Positions 1 to 6,373 of a stretch of DNA of 10,068 nucleotides are shown one piece after another. The stretch is from contig DANB01000030.1 in the NCBI GenBank assembly GCA_002497245.1, positions 1 to 10,068 on the forward strand. The letters are read 5' to 3'. Under the pieces are notes generated by a model that was not told the DNA's origin, searched no databases, and worked only from the letters and a program-made list of their open reading frames with translations. Position numbers and translations under genes: made by a program. The first letter of the stretch is position 1. Each line of letters opens with the position of its first letter. The stretch comes from Euryarchaeota archaeon UBA439 (lineage in GTDB: Archaea > Thermoplasmatota > Poseidoniia > Poseidoniales > Thalassarchaeaceae).

Positions 1-563
1 ATCATGTTAGTAGCAAAACCAGCTTTTGCAAATGGTTCTCCATAATCAAAACCGACAGGCCCTATTGCACCAATACTTTGAGCAGTCCACAAAATATTTA
101 CATTTCTGAAATCATTTGTCCCAGGTACCGAATTATAAATTTCACCTACATCGCCCATACTTCCATCACGATCTAGCCAAGTACATTCTTCACACCATTC
201 GAATACTTCATACTCAGAGTAAGTCATCGTGCCTTCATCATAGTTATATTCTAGAATTTCTTTGTGTGAGGTAACATTGTATATCCACGGCCCTACTTTC
301 GTATATGCATTTGAGGGGTCATCACTTGATAATGCATCAATATCTGTTAAGTTATATCCAAAATACACCTTTTCATACGTAGATGTTGCCCATTCTTCGT
401 CAAAATCCTCTTCTTCATCATACGCATCTGTTACTTGTTGCGCCATTCCATCTGAAATCATACCATCAAATGTAGATGTGATTAATGTTGCATTCACGGC
501 AACTAACATTATTCCTATTACCAACATTGTTGTTGCACTATTTTTCTTCATTCCGTCTAGCAT
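1..563 (-). CDS. CD36/LIMP-2/SR-BI-like membrane protein, N-terminal part (3' end off window)
   Basis: Partial gene: 187 residues read without a stop from an ATG at 563 to the window edge. Residues 10-29 form an uncleaved membrane helix right after a short basic N-terminus. The rest is probably extracellular and acidic. The layout follows the CD36 family: an N-terminal helix; a short linker (TFDGMISDGMAQQV, 31-44) like the family segment after TM1; then a tyrosine/asparagine-rich strand at 66-73; KVGPWIYNVTS at 89-99, matching the family's (E/K)xGPYxYR block; and DEGTMTYSEYEVFEW at 109-123, matching the family's NGTVSYxxxxxFxF block. Family members bind lipids, lipoproteins or thrombospondin, or carry lysosomal enzymes; none of these roles can be read from the sequence here. 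The family normally ends in a second membrane helix, which lies off the window. A second ATG (MKKNSATT) lies at 551. The gene is divergent from the surface nuclease at 700. The family call rests on remembered motifs and not on an alignment score. Confidence 0.72.
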   Translation of the reverse strand, partial: MLDGMKKNSATTMLVIGIMLVAVNATLITSTFDGMISDGMAQQVTDAYDEEEDFDEEWATSTYEKVYFGYNLTDIDALSSDDPSNAYTKVGPWIYNVTSHKEILEYNYDEGTMTYSEYEVFEWCEECTWLDRDGSMGDVGEIYNSVPGTNDFRNVNILWTAQSIGAIGPVGFDYGEPFAKAGFATNM

Positions 564-663
564 ACTGTCCACTCTATACCTATTACGAAAGCATTTAGGA
601 AATAAGTGTTACAGTGTAAACCTAGTGTATTTTTTTTCACCTCAAAGGTCATTTTTTCTTTAT

Positions 664-676
664 GGGAATAATTATT
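664..676 (+). promoter_or_regulatory. Candidate TATA element for the surface nuclease gene
   Basis: The AT-rich string GGAATAATTATTG has its core about 26-33 nt before the ATG at 700. No Shine-Dalgarno sequence precedes that ATG. The spacing fits an archaeal TATA box driving a leaderless transcript. This is inference from position and composition only. Confidence 0.3.
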
Positions 677-699
677 GCCACAAACCTTCTACGACAATC

Positions 700-2535
700 A
701 TGAATGGAAAGTATGTAACAACTGTATTCATTTCTTTCTTGTTATTTGTAAATACATTTGTTCTTATTTCTTCCCATGCCAATGCTGACACTCTTCAAGA
801 AAGCAACATTGCTTCTCATTCCTATGATTATGACGTTTATTATCAGAATGTAGAATCTCTATCAGGTGAACTACTACATGCCGAATTATATGAGATAATT
901 CGCAATCACACAGTTGTCAGCTATAGTTCGGTTTGGGATCATCTTCGAGAAGTTGATGAAGATCCATTGAACAATGCCAATGTTATCCTTTTTTACATGC
1001 AAAGGTCACAATCGGAAAATGATACTTGTGGCGATGGTAATGAATGCACTAGTCAGTCCTGGAATAGAGAGCATGTTTGGCCCAAATCTCATGGTGATTT
1101 CGGAACCAGTATGACTAAGGTTGCAGGAACTGATTTACATTCATTAAGGCCGGTTGATAACACTGTTAATTCCGCAAGAAGCGACAAAGACTTTGGAAAT
1201 GCTACCAATTCACATTGGGAATGTACTGAATGTGACTCTTCAACCGACTTCTGGGAACCTTCTGATGTGACTAAGGGAGATGCAGCAAGAAGTGTATTTT
1301 ACATGGATGTAAGATACAATGGATTTGGAAATGAACCAAACCTTTCTTTGGTTAATGGAACCACTCAACCTTCTTCGGATGATGGACTTTTAGGTGATTT
1401 GTGTACAATATATGATTGGCACATTTTAGATCCGGTCAGTTCATATGAGATGAATAGAAATAATGAAATATTTACTATACAAGGTAATCGTAATCCATTT
1501 ATTGACAATGAAAATTTTGTTCAAGAAATATGGGGTGAGGTTTGTGAACCTCAAAACCAGGAAGTGGATAGCGATATTGATAATGATGGTATTTTAGATT
1601 CTAATGATATATGTCCTAATGAAGACTCCACTGGATATGATGTGAATGAAGATGGTTGTTTAGATGATACCGATGGCGATGGTGTTACTGATGACTTGGA
1701 TATATTCCCTTTAAACAACTCAGAATCATTTGATTCCGATTTGGATGGAGTCGGTGACAATTCCGACTCCTTCCCTGATGATCCGTTTGAATCTAGAGAT
1801 AGCGATTCTGACGGAATAGGAGATAATTCCGACATGTTCCCATTTGATGCTTCTGAACAAATTGACTCCGATTTAGATGGTTTTGGCGACAATTCCGATG
1901 CTTTCCCACTAAATCCTCTAGAAAACCTTGATTCTGATTCAGATGGAATAGGAGATAATTCCGATATGTTCCCATTTGATGCTTCTGAACAAATTGACTC
2001 CGATTTAGATGGTTTCGGCGACAACTCAGATGTTTTTCCAAACGATTCTTTGGAGTGGATTGATACCGACTCAGATGGTTTTGGCGACAATTCTGATGCT
2101 TTCCCACTAGATCCTCTAGAAAACCTTGATTCCGACTCTGATGGAGTTGGTGATAATTCTGATTTATTTCCAGATAATTCATCAGAGTGGATTGATAGTG
2201 ATTCAGATGGTGTTGGCGATAATTCTGATGCATTCCCCTATTTTTCTTTTGAATGGGGCGATAGCGATTCTGATGGAGTTGGTGATAATTCCGATGCATT
2301 CCCAGACAACTCTTCAGAATGGATAGATACAGATTCTGATGGAGTTGGTGATAATTCCGATGCATTTCCTTTAGATCCTCTAGAGACTGTTGATTCAGAC
2401 TCAGATGGAGTTGGAGATAATTCTGACGATTTTCCATTTGATTCTAATCGTTATGTCGAAACTACTCTAGATTATGCGATGTTGTTTTCTATATTTATTA
2501 CAATATTAGTTTTATTTTTCATCATTAGGAAGTAA
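700..2535 (+). CDS. Secreted, membrane-anchored EndA/NucM-family endonuclease with TSP3 repeat stalk
   Basis: 611 residues. The N-terminus is a typical signal peptide (basic start, hydrophobic 7-25, likely cleavage after ANA at 27-29). Residues 45-280 are an endonuclease I (EndA/NucM, beta-beta-alpha-metal) domain. NREHVWPKS at 122-130 carries the catalytic Glu124-His125 pair, and TDLHSLRPVDNTVNSARS at 144-161 carries the conserved metal-site Asn (Asn157). A GNRNPFID segment at 262-269 closes the domain, as in other family members. Cysteines at 110, 116, 175, 178, 235 and 282 suggest disulfides. Residues 291-586 are Asp-rich calcium-binding repeats, and 592-609 is a C-terminal membrane helix ending in RK. 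Predicted role: digestion of extracellular DNA or RNA at the cell surface, for nucleotide or phosphate supply. The reading frame stays open upstream to 262, but that part is antisense to the CD36-like gene, and only the ATG at 700 places the signal peptide at the N-terminus. The nuclease family is well supported; substrate preference is unknown. Confidence 0.9.
   Translation: MNGKYVTTVFISFLLFVNTFVLISSHANADTLQESNIASHSYDYDVYYQNVESLSGELLHAELYEIIRNHTVVSYSSVWDHLREVDEDPLNNANVILFYMQRSQSENDTCGDGNECTSQSWNREHVWPKSHGDFGTSMTKVAGTDLHSLRPVDNTVNSARSDKDFGNATNSHWECTECDSSTDFWEPSDVTKGDAARSVFYMDVRYNGFGNEPNLSLVNGTTQPSSDDGLLGDLCTIYDWHILDPVSSYEMNRNNEIFTIQGNRNPFIDNENFVQEIWGEVCEPQNQEVDSDIDNDGILDSNDICPNEDSTGYDVNEDGCLDDTDGDGVTDDLDIFPLNNSESFDSDLDGVGDNSDSFPDDPFESRDSDSDGIGDNSDMFPFDASEQIDSDLDGFGDNSDAFPLNPLENLDSDSDGIGDNSDMFPFDASEQIDSDLDGFGDNSDVFPNDSLEWIDTDSDGFGDNSDAFPLDPLENLDSDSDGVGDNSDLFPDNSSEWIDSDSDGVGDNSDAFPYFSFEWGDSDSDGVGDNSDAFPDNSSEWIDTDSDGVGDNSDAFPLDPLETVDSDSDGVGDNSDDFPFDSNRYVETTLDYAMLFSIFITILVLFFIIRK
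1666..2457 (+). repeat. Twelve tandem 66-nt (22-residue) thrombospondin-type-3-like repeats
   Basis: Inside the nuclease gene, residues 323-586 split exactly into twelve 22-residue units with consensus DSDxDGxGDNSDxFPxxxxExx. Alternate Asp positions match calcium-binding TSP3 loops. A degenerate, cysteine-containing copy precedes them (residues 291-322). Units 3-4 (1798-1929) and 5-6 (1930-2061) are near-identical over most of two units at DNA level, and unit 7 (2062-2127) resembles unit 4, so the array grew partly by multi-unit duplication. It probably forms a rigid calcium-dependent stalk between the nuclease domain and the membrane. Confidence 0.92.
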
Positions 2536-2603
2536 TCTCAATATCCAATTCCTTATCTTCTGATAATAAGGTTCATCTCTGAGTCGCATTCGAGTCACCC
2601 CAA

Positions 2604-2680
2604 GGACCCGTAGCTCAGTTGGTTAGAGCGCTCGGCTCATAACCGAGTGGCCATCGGTTCAAATCCGGTCGGGTCCACCA
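2604..2680 (+). tRNA. tRNA with CAU anticodon (elongator Met or Ile2), CCA encoded
   Basis: The 77-nt cloverleaf includes the CCA. The acceptor stem GGACCCG/CGGGTCC (2604-2610 with 2670-2676) pairs perfectly, with discriminator A at 2677 and CCA at 2678-2680. The anticodon arm is CTCGG-CTCATAA-CCGAG, giving anticodon CAU. The T arm is ATCGG-TTCAAAT-CCGGT, with one G-U pair. There is no intron. The anticodon stem lacks the three consecutive G-C pairs of initiators, so this is probably not initiator Met. The acceptor stem and TAGCTCAG D arm also suit archaeal isoleucine tRNAs, so tRNA-Ile2, read with a modified C34 (agmatidine), is a real alternative to elongator Met. Confidence 0.93.
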
Positions 2681-2751
2681 TTTTTATACCTAAATTTCTC
2701 TATTTTTGTAGATATTGATTTTTTCATATAACTATGATTTCATTATTTTTT
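2681..2751 (+). terminator. Run of T-tracts downstream of the CAU tRNA
   Basis: Four tracts of five or six T lie after the tRNA: 2681-2685 directly after CCA, 2703-2707, 2719-2724 and 2746-2751. No stable hairpin is seen. Archaeal RNA polymerase terminates at such non-template T-tracts, so this is a plausible terminator zone for the tRNA. It covers most of the gap before the next gene. Confidence 0.45.
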
Positions 2752-2772
2752 CACGCTCTAATAGTGAGAACC

Positions 2773-2780
2773 CTAAAATA
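2773..2780 (+). promoter_or_regulatory. Candidate TATA element (CTAAAATA) for the PGF-tail secreted protein
   Basis: CTAAAATA lies 24-31 nt before the ATG at 2804, the right distance for a transcript starting at or next to the start codon. The sequence just before the ATG (GGGATTGGGGTT) is G-rich but not a convincing Shine-Dalgarno. The same octamer recurs at 3763-3770 before the next gene. Confidence 0.35.
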
Positions 2781-2803
2781 CAGTTTCACACGGGATTGGG
2801 GTT

Positions 2804-3748
2804 ATGACATCTGCCCGCTCAGTAAGACCTGTCCTAATATTACTGGCAGTTTACTTCCTAAGTATGTGGGCTGGTGCAGCAGCAGTTCATGCTCAGGGAG
2901 TAACTCCTGATGTGTCTCTAACGTGTGAAAACCCTCAACCAATCGAGACATACCCTGGTTCAACAAGAACCTCAATTGTGAATTGCGATTTAGAAAATCC
3001 ATCGGCTCATCAGATTAAGGTAGATATTGTAATACAGTCTGGAGCACTTGTTTCAGCAGGACCTGCATCTCTGACAGTAGGATCTGGCCTCCAAACCAGT
3101 TTCCAAGTAATCTTGAGAGGCGACTTACAAATGTCTGAAGGTCAGCATCAGATATCGATTACTGCAACAGTTTCACAAGCTAATGGGGTAGCATATCCTG
3201 GAACACCTACTACTTACAAGGTTCTAGCAGTTGTCAAGCAATTTAGTAGATTGAGAGTTGCTTCCGAACTTGCTTTCATCCAGTTAAGGCCTAAAGTTGA
3301 TTATATGGTATCATATGATGTTTACAACGACGGCAATGCTCTAGATAGAATGAATATCGAAATTGCAAACTATGACGAGCTTAATGACGAAGGATTCACA
3401 CTCAGCCTTCCTCTTGTTAATGTTGAAATAGAATCTAAATCACCACCTGAAAAAGTCAGGGTTCAGATTCGTACTCCTAAGAATCAAGGATGGACTGATA
3501 AATACTATAATTTGCAATTTAAAGCAACTTCCGATTATTCAGTGCGGACAGAAGGAATACCTAATTCTCAAATCCAGTCAGTTACTCTCTACATCCGTGG
3601 AGTTTACCTACCAGGATTCGAATTGATAGGGACTACAATGATTACTGCTCTAGCAGCAGCGGCAATCGCAGGACGATTCAGAGTGTATGATGATGATGAT
3701 GAAGATGATGATGGAGAACTCAGAGTTCTTGATTCTCGTTTGTTCTAA
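2804..3748 (+). CDS. Secreted beta-rich protein with PGF motif, C-terminal membrane helix and acidic tail
   Basis: 314 residues. Residues 9-30 are a signal peptide (RSVRPV followed by a hydrophobic stretch, cleavage likely after VHA at 28-30). About 31-265 is beta-strand-rich, with two probable immunoglobulin-like domains: roughly 35-145, holding Cys41 and Cys61 as a possible disulfide, and 150-265. The composition and the phrases 'ENPSAHQIKV' and 'VYNDGNALDRMNIE' recall NEW3/CARDB-type domains of archaeal surface proteins. The C-terminus has PGF at 270-272, a helix at 273-290 (many Ala), Arg291, then an acidic patch DDDDEDDD at 296-303. PGF followed by a helix and Arg resembles archaeosortase PGF-CTERM signals, but those normally end just after the Arg, so here a plain membrane anchor with a cytoplasmic tail is equally likely. 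Function unknown; probably a cell-envelope adhesin or scaffold. The ATG at 2804 is chosen because it starts the signal peptide and fits the TATA-like element upstream. Confidence 0.8.
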   Translation: MTSARSVRPVLILLAVYFLSMWAGAAAVHAQGVTPDVSLTCENPQPIETYPGSTRTSIVNCDLENPSAHQIKVDIVIQSGALVSAGPASLTVGSGLQTSFQVILRGDLQMSEGQHQISITATVSQANGVAYPGTPTTYKVLAVVKQFSRLRVASELAFIQLRPKVDYMVSYDVYNDGNALDRMNIEIANYDELNDEGFTLSLPLVNVEIESKSPPEKVRVQIRTPKNQGWTDKYYNLQFKATSDYSVRTEGIPNSQIQSVTLYIRGVYLPGFELIGTTMITALAAAAIAGRFRVYDDDDEDDDGELRVLDSRLF

Positions 3749-3762
3749 ATACCTCTGTAAAT

Positions 3763-3770
3763 CTAAAATA
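3763..3770 (+). promoter_or_regulatory. Candidate TATA element (CTAAAATA) for the three-helix membrane protein gene
   Basis: This is an exact copy of the octamer at 2773-2780. It lies 68-75 nt before the ATG at 3838, so it would give a leader of about 40-45 nt, long enough to include the Shine-Dalgarno at 3827-3832. Inference from sequence similarity and spacing. Confidence 0.3.
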
Positions 3771-3787
3771 TTGACGATATCTGTCAA
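3771..3787. promoter_or_regulatory. Inverted repeat TTGAC-N7-GTCAA, possible operator
   Basis: A perfect 5-bp inverted repeat with a 7-nt spacer that itself contains the palindrome GATATC. It abuts the CTAAAATA element, where a bound protein would block transcription initiation. A second small inverted repeat, GGTT-GAT-AACC, follows at 3789-3799. Dyad symmetry is visible; operator function is a guess, and short inverted repeats also arise by chance in AT-rich DNA. Confidence 0.25.
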
Positions 3788-3826
3788 CGGGTTGATAACC
3801 GATAATTTGTCGTGAGTAGTTAGTTA

Positions 3827-3832
3827 AGGTGA
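3827..3832 (+). promoter_or_regulatory. Shine-Dalgarno AGGTGA that decides the start at 3838
   Basis: AGGTGA, complementary to the 3' end of 16S rRNA, ends 5 nt before the ATG at 3838. A GTG in the same frame at 3829 lies inside this motif and is therefore not a likely start. Confidence 0.6.
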
Positions 3833-3837
3833 CTCTG

Positions 3838-5064
3838 ATGACGGATGGTGGACTTCTTGCTAAAGCAATAGAACAGAAAACTGACGAAGTAGTGGATGCA
3901 GAGATTCAATCTGAAACTACAAATAATTCATCAATGAATTTTTCTTCTTTACTAGGATCTAATAATCTTAAGATAGGATTATTATTATCTATACTTGGAC
4001 TAATTTCTAGTTTTGTTACTTCTATACCTAAGTATCAACAAGATTATTCCTATGCAATTGTTTTACCGATATTATTGCTATCTGGTTCCTTTTTCTTCTT
4101 GTGGACCACTTTTGATAGGAAGAAAACTCCGGCCATAGCGATTTTTTGCATATTATTATTAGCTACTCCTTATGCAATAACGAGCCTAAGTTCATCTAGT
4201 TTAACTATAGTAGATGATGAATTATCCGATGATGCAACTCAAGTTATACTAAAAATCAGAGAATCAGGCTCATTGTTTAGTTCATCTGGCGAATCTGCCG
4301 ACATAGTTGTGAGATATGATGGAGAAGCAACTTGGAGTGGTAGTATTGATTTTTCCATTGATAGAGAAGACGGGATTGGCCAGTACGGATTGGTATATCT
4401 TAACGTCGTTGATATTTATGCAGGTAATTCTGATGCCAACAATCAATATGTTGTTGAATTTAAATCCGGTGACTCAGATTTGACTTATACTTTAGATTCG
4501 TCTTCATTACAGAGGACTGTGACTGATGTCCAGGGAGATGTTATTGGAGCTATAGGGACTGGAAATGATTGTGATAGTGGAAAACAATCGTGTATTGTTG
4601 GATTAGCCATGAGGTCTTGGTCAGGTGTAGAATCTACTGGAAATAATCGACCTAGCGGAATCCTTCATTCTAATTACAATGTTGTAGCAACTCTATACTA
4701 TGAGAATACTCAGTCATCTAGTGAATCTATTTCGTATCCTTCAATAACTGTAACAAATGGTGATGCAAATTGGGATTCAATGAATGGTAAGTATGGTTCA
4801 GGAGCAGAAGCTAATGTTGGAGATTATGGCTCTGAACTAGCATTACCAGGTTCCGTTGATGACTCAACTGTTGGCATGGAATATATTCCAATTGAAGATA
4901 TGGAAATTAATGATTATGGTTGCTATATATTTGAGGTAATTACTACTCAAGATGAAGTTTGGTCCTCTGCATCAGGATCTATTACAAGCCTCACTTACTA
5001 TCAATATGATGAAGGTAATGACGACTCTGAAGAAGAATCTTGGAAAGAAGTCAGTTCTTGTTAA
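3838..5064 (+). CDS. Uncharacterised protein with three membrane helices and a large probable extracellular domain
   Basis: 408 residues; not recognised as any named family. Residues 1-43 are hydrophilic and probably cytoplasmic (MTDGGLLAKAIEQK at the start). Three hydrophobic helices follow at about 44-63, 72-91 and 98-117, joined by short loops. The remaining roughly 290 residues are rich in Ser, Asp, Gly, Tyr and Thr, look beta-stranded, and by the helix count would lie outside the cell. The ectodomain holds few cysteines: one pair in the motif CDSGKQSC, one in DYGCY and one at the last residue, so disulfides are possible. There are no catalytic motifs I can identify. It runs in the same direction as the secreted protein upstream but has its own probable promoter. 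Its stop lies 8 nt from the convergent stop of GMP reductase. Possible roles include sensing or envelope structure, but nothing in the sequence decides this. Confidence 0.85.
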   Translation: MTDGGLLAKAIEQKTDEVVDAEIQSETTNNSSMNFSSLLGSNNLKIGLLLSILGLISSFVTSIPKYQQDYSYAIVLPILLLSGSFFFLWTTFDRKKTPAIAIFCILLLATPYAITSLSSSSLTIVDDELSDDATQVILKIRESGSLFSSSGESADIVVRYDGEATWSGSIDFSIDREDGIGQYGLVYLNVVDIYAGNSDANNQYVVEFKSGDSDLTYTLDSSSLQRTVTDVQGDVIGAIGTGNDCDSGKQSCIVGLAMRSWSGVESTGNNRPSGILHSNYNVVATLYYENTQSSSESISYPSITVTNGDANWDSMNGKYGSGAEANVGDYGSELALPGSVDDSTVGMEYIPIEDMEINDYGCYIFEVITTQDEVWSSASGSITSLTYYQYDEGNDDSEEESWKEVSSC

Positions 5065-5072
5065 TATCTATT

Positions 5073-6125
5073 TTATTCTTCGACGTTGAACCTTTGGTAT
5101 ACTTCATTCGTAGTTTGAGTAACTCGGATGAATGTTGTACATTTTGGTAAATCTTTTATTCTCCGTGCTCCAACATAAGAACATGCTGAACGAACTCCTC
5201 CTAGAATCGCCTGAATTGTGATTGCCAAAGGCCCCCTATAAGGAACTCTGACTTCTTTGCCTTCTGGTGCTCTATGTTTAGCTACTTCTCCATAATGTGT
5301 TTCCATAGCCTTTGATGATGACATACCATAGAATGATTTGTACATTTTTCCATTCTTACCTTCTACTAATTCACCACCTGATTCATCATGACCAGCGAAC
5401 ATTCCTCCTAGCATTACGAAATCTGCTCCTGCAGCAAACGCCTTAGCTACGTGCCCCGGTGATGAACAACCCCCATCTGCCATTACGTGCCCTCCAAGAC
5501 CATGTGCCGCATCTGCACATTCAGCAATGGCACTAAGTTGAGGGTAGCCCACTCCTGCTACTTTCCTAGTCGTACATACAGAACCCGGCCCTATTCCAAC
5601 TTTGACAACATCCGCACCTGAAAGAATTAGAGCTTCAGTCATTTCTCTAGTAGCAACATTACCTGCTATGATTATTTTGTCAGGAAAGTGTTCTCTAGTA
5701 GTTTTCACGAAATCTAAGAATACTTCTCTGTAACCATTCGCTACATCAATACAAATAAATTTAATATCCTCATTGGTAGCCATTTTTCTCTTTAATAATG
5801 TCAGACTTTCTTCTGTGGAACCACACGTTGCAGCAATGAAGTTTGGGTCAATGCCATCATCCCAAGCGGCGGCATATTCTCTAGTTGCATAGAATTTTTG
5901 TAAGCATGTAATCATTTTATGTTCTTGTAAAACTTTGGATATTGAAAACAATCCAGTAGTATCCATATTCGCAGCAACAATTGGTACGCCGGACCATGTT
6001 GTACTGGAATGTCTAAACTTAAATTCTCTCTCTAATGTGACATCCGATCTAGAAACCAGCGTACTGCGCTTAGGTCTTATTAGTACATCTTCAAAGGTTA
6101 GCTTAACATCTTGCTCTACACGCAT
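5073..6125 (-). CDS. guaC: GMP reductase
   Basis: 350 residues, close to the usual length of about 346 for the E. coli/animal-type enzyme. It converts GMP to IMP and ammonia using NADPH, returning guanine nucleotides to the adenine branch. The opening [20 protein letters not shown], then [12 protein letters not shown] at 45-56, are diagnostic of GMP reductase as opposed to IMP dehydrogenase. The catalytic loop [11 protein letters not shown] at 177-187 gives Cys184. Lys77, Asp127 (in CIDVANGY), the phosphate-binding MADGG at 215-219 and MLGGMF at 238-243 complete the TIM-barrel active site. KSFYGMSS at 263-270 and VPYRGPL at 294-300 match the mobile flap region. There are no CBS domains, unlike most IMP dehydrogenases. 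tRNA-Glu lies 64 nt upstream on the same strand with no T-tract between, so co-transcription is possible. This type is common in gammaproteobacteria and animals and less usual in archaea. Confidence 0.94.
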   Translation of the reverse strand: MRVEQDVKLTFEDVLIRPKRSTLVSRSDVTLEREFKFRHSSTTWSGVPIVAANMDTTGLFSISKVLQEHKMITCLQKFYATREYAAAWDDGIDPNFIAATCGSTEESLTLLKRKMATNEDIKFICIDVANGYREVFLDFVKTTREHFPDKIIIAGNVATREMTEALILSGADVVKVGIGPGSVCTTRKVAGVGYPQLSAIAECADAAHGLGGHVMADGGCSSPGHVAKAFAAGADFVMLGGMFAGHDESGGELVEGKNGKMYKSFYGMSSSKAMETHYGEVAKHRAPEGKEVRVPYRGPLAITIQAILGGVRSACSYVGARRIKDLPKCTTFIRVTQTTNEVYQRFNVEE

Positions 6126-6189
6126 TCGAACCTTACTACGCCAACGAAGGAGTGCTTAAGATTATTATTATTGATTAAAGGGATTTTTT

Positions 6190-6265
6190 TGGTGCTCGTG
6201 CCGGGATTTGAACCCGGGTCGAAGCCTCGAGAGGGCTTCATGATGGACCACTACACTACACGAGC
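6190..6265 (-). tRNA. tRNA-Glu (anticodon CUC), CCA encoded
   Basis: Read on the minus strand, the 76-nt gene starts GCTCGTG at 6265 and pairs perfectly with CACGAGC (6194-6200). Discriminator A is at 6193 and CCA at 6192-6190. The anticodon arm is AAGCC-CTCTCGA-GGCTT, giving anticodon CUC for the GAG codon. The T arm is CCGGG-TTCAAAT-CCCGG. The D-arm sequence GTGTAGTGG...ATCAT is typical of archaeal tRNA-Glu. No intron. Confidence 0.95.
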
Positions 6266-6289
6266 CTTGTAGCCCGTCGAGTTTACTTT

Positions 6290-6297
6290 CATTTAAG
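6290..6297 (-). promoter_or_regulatory. Candidate TATA element for tRNA-Glu
   Basis: On the minus strand CTTAAATG lies about 25-32 nt before the tRNA 5' end at 6265, the usual archaeal spacing. It is similar to the CTAAAATA elements seen elsewhere in the window. Inference from position only. Confidence 0.35.
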
Positions 6298-6314
6298 AAA
6301 AGAGTGGCTTGAGC

Positions 6315-6325
6315 GGTATAATACC
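6315..6325 (+). promoter_or_regulatory. Candidate TATA element / palindrome GGTATAATACC
   Basis: This is an 11-nt palindrome (GGTAT-A-ATACC) with a TATA-like core in the gap between the divergent tRNA-Glu and the small gene pair. It would start transcription near 6345, about 30-55 nt before the possible start codons of the first small gene. Its symmetry also suits a regulator binding site. Confidence 0.3.
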
Positions 6326-6373
6326 ATAGGAATCACTTTCACTTTTAGTTAGGCCTCTCTAATCTTTATTCAT

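Noticed and set aside
262..699. In-frame upstream extension of the nuclease gene
   Set aside because: It lies antisense to the CD36-like gene, has a low-complexity translation, and would bury the clear signal peptide that starts at 700.
1551..2437. Long open frames on the minus strand and a short plus-strand frame across the TSP3 repeats
   Set aside because: They arise because the 66-nt repeats lack stops in other frames; their products are repetitive Ser/Pro or Asn/His/Gln strings with no start signals.
1666..2457. CRISPR-like array
   Set aside because: The regular 66-nt periodicity is fully explained by the in-frame 22-residue protein repeat; there are no identical direct repeats with unique spacers.
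2551..2571. Hairpin CCTTAT-N9-ATAAGG as terminator of the nuclease gene
   Set aside because: Six A/T-rich pairs with a 9-nt loop and no T-tract after it; the right arm may instead be the TATA element of the downstream tRNA.
2802..3002. Minus-strand 66-codon frame over the start of the secreted protein gene
   Set aside because: It covers the signal peptide region of a well-supported gene and has no ribosome binding site or family features.
5935..6159. Plus-strand 74-codon frame over the start of guaC
   Set aside because: Shadow of the GMP reductase gene; the opposite strand carries conserved catalytic-family sequence.
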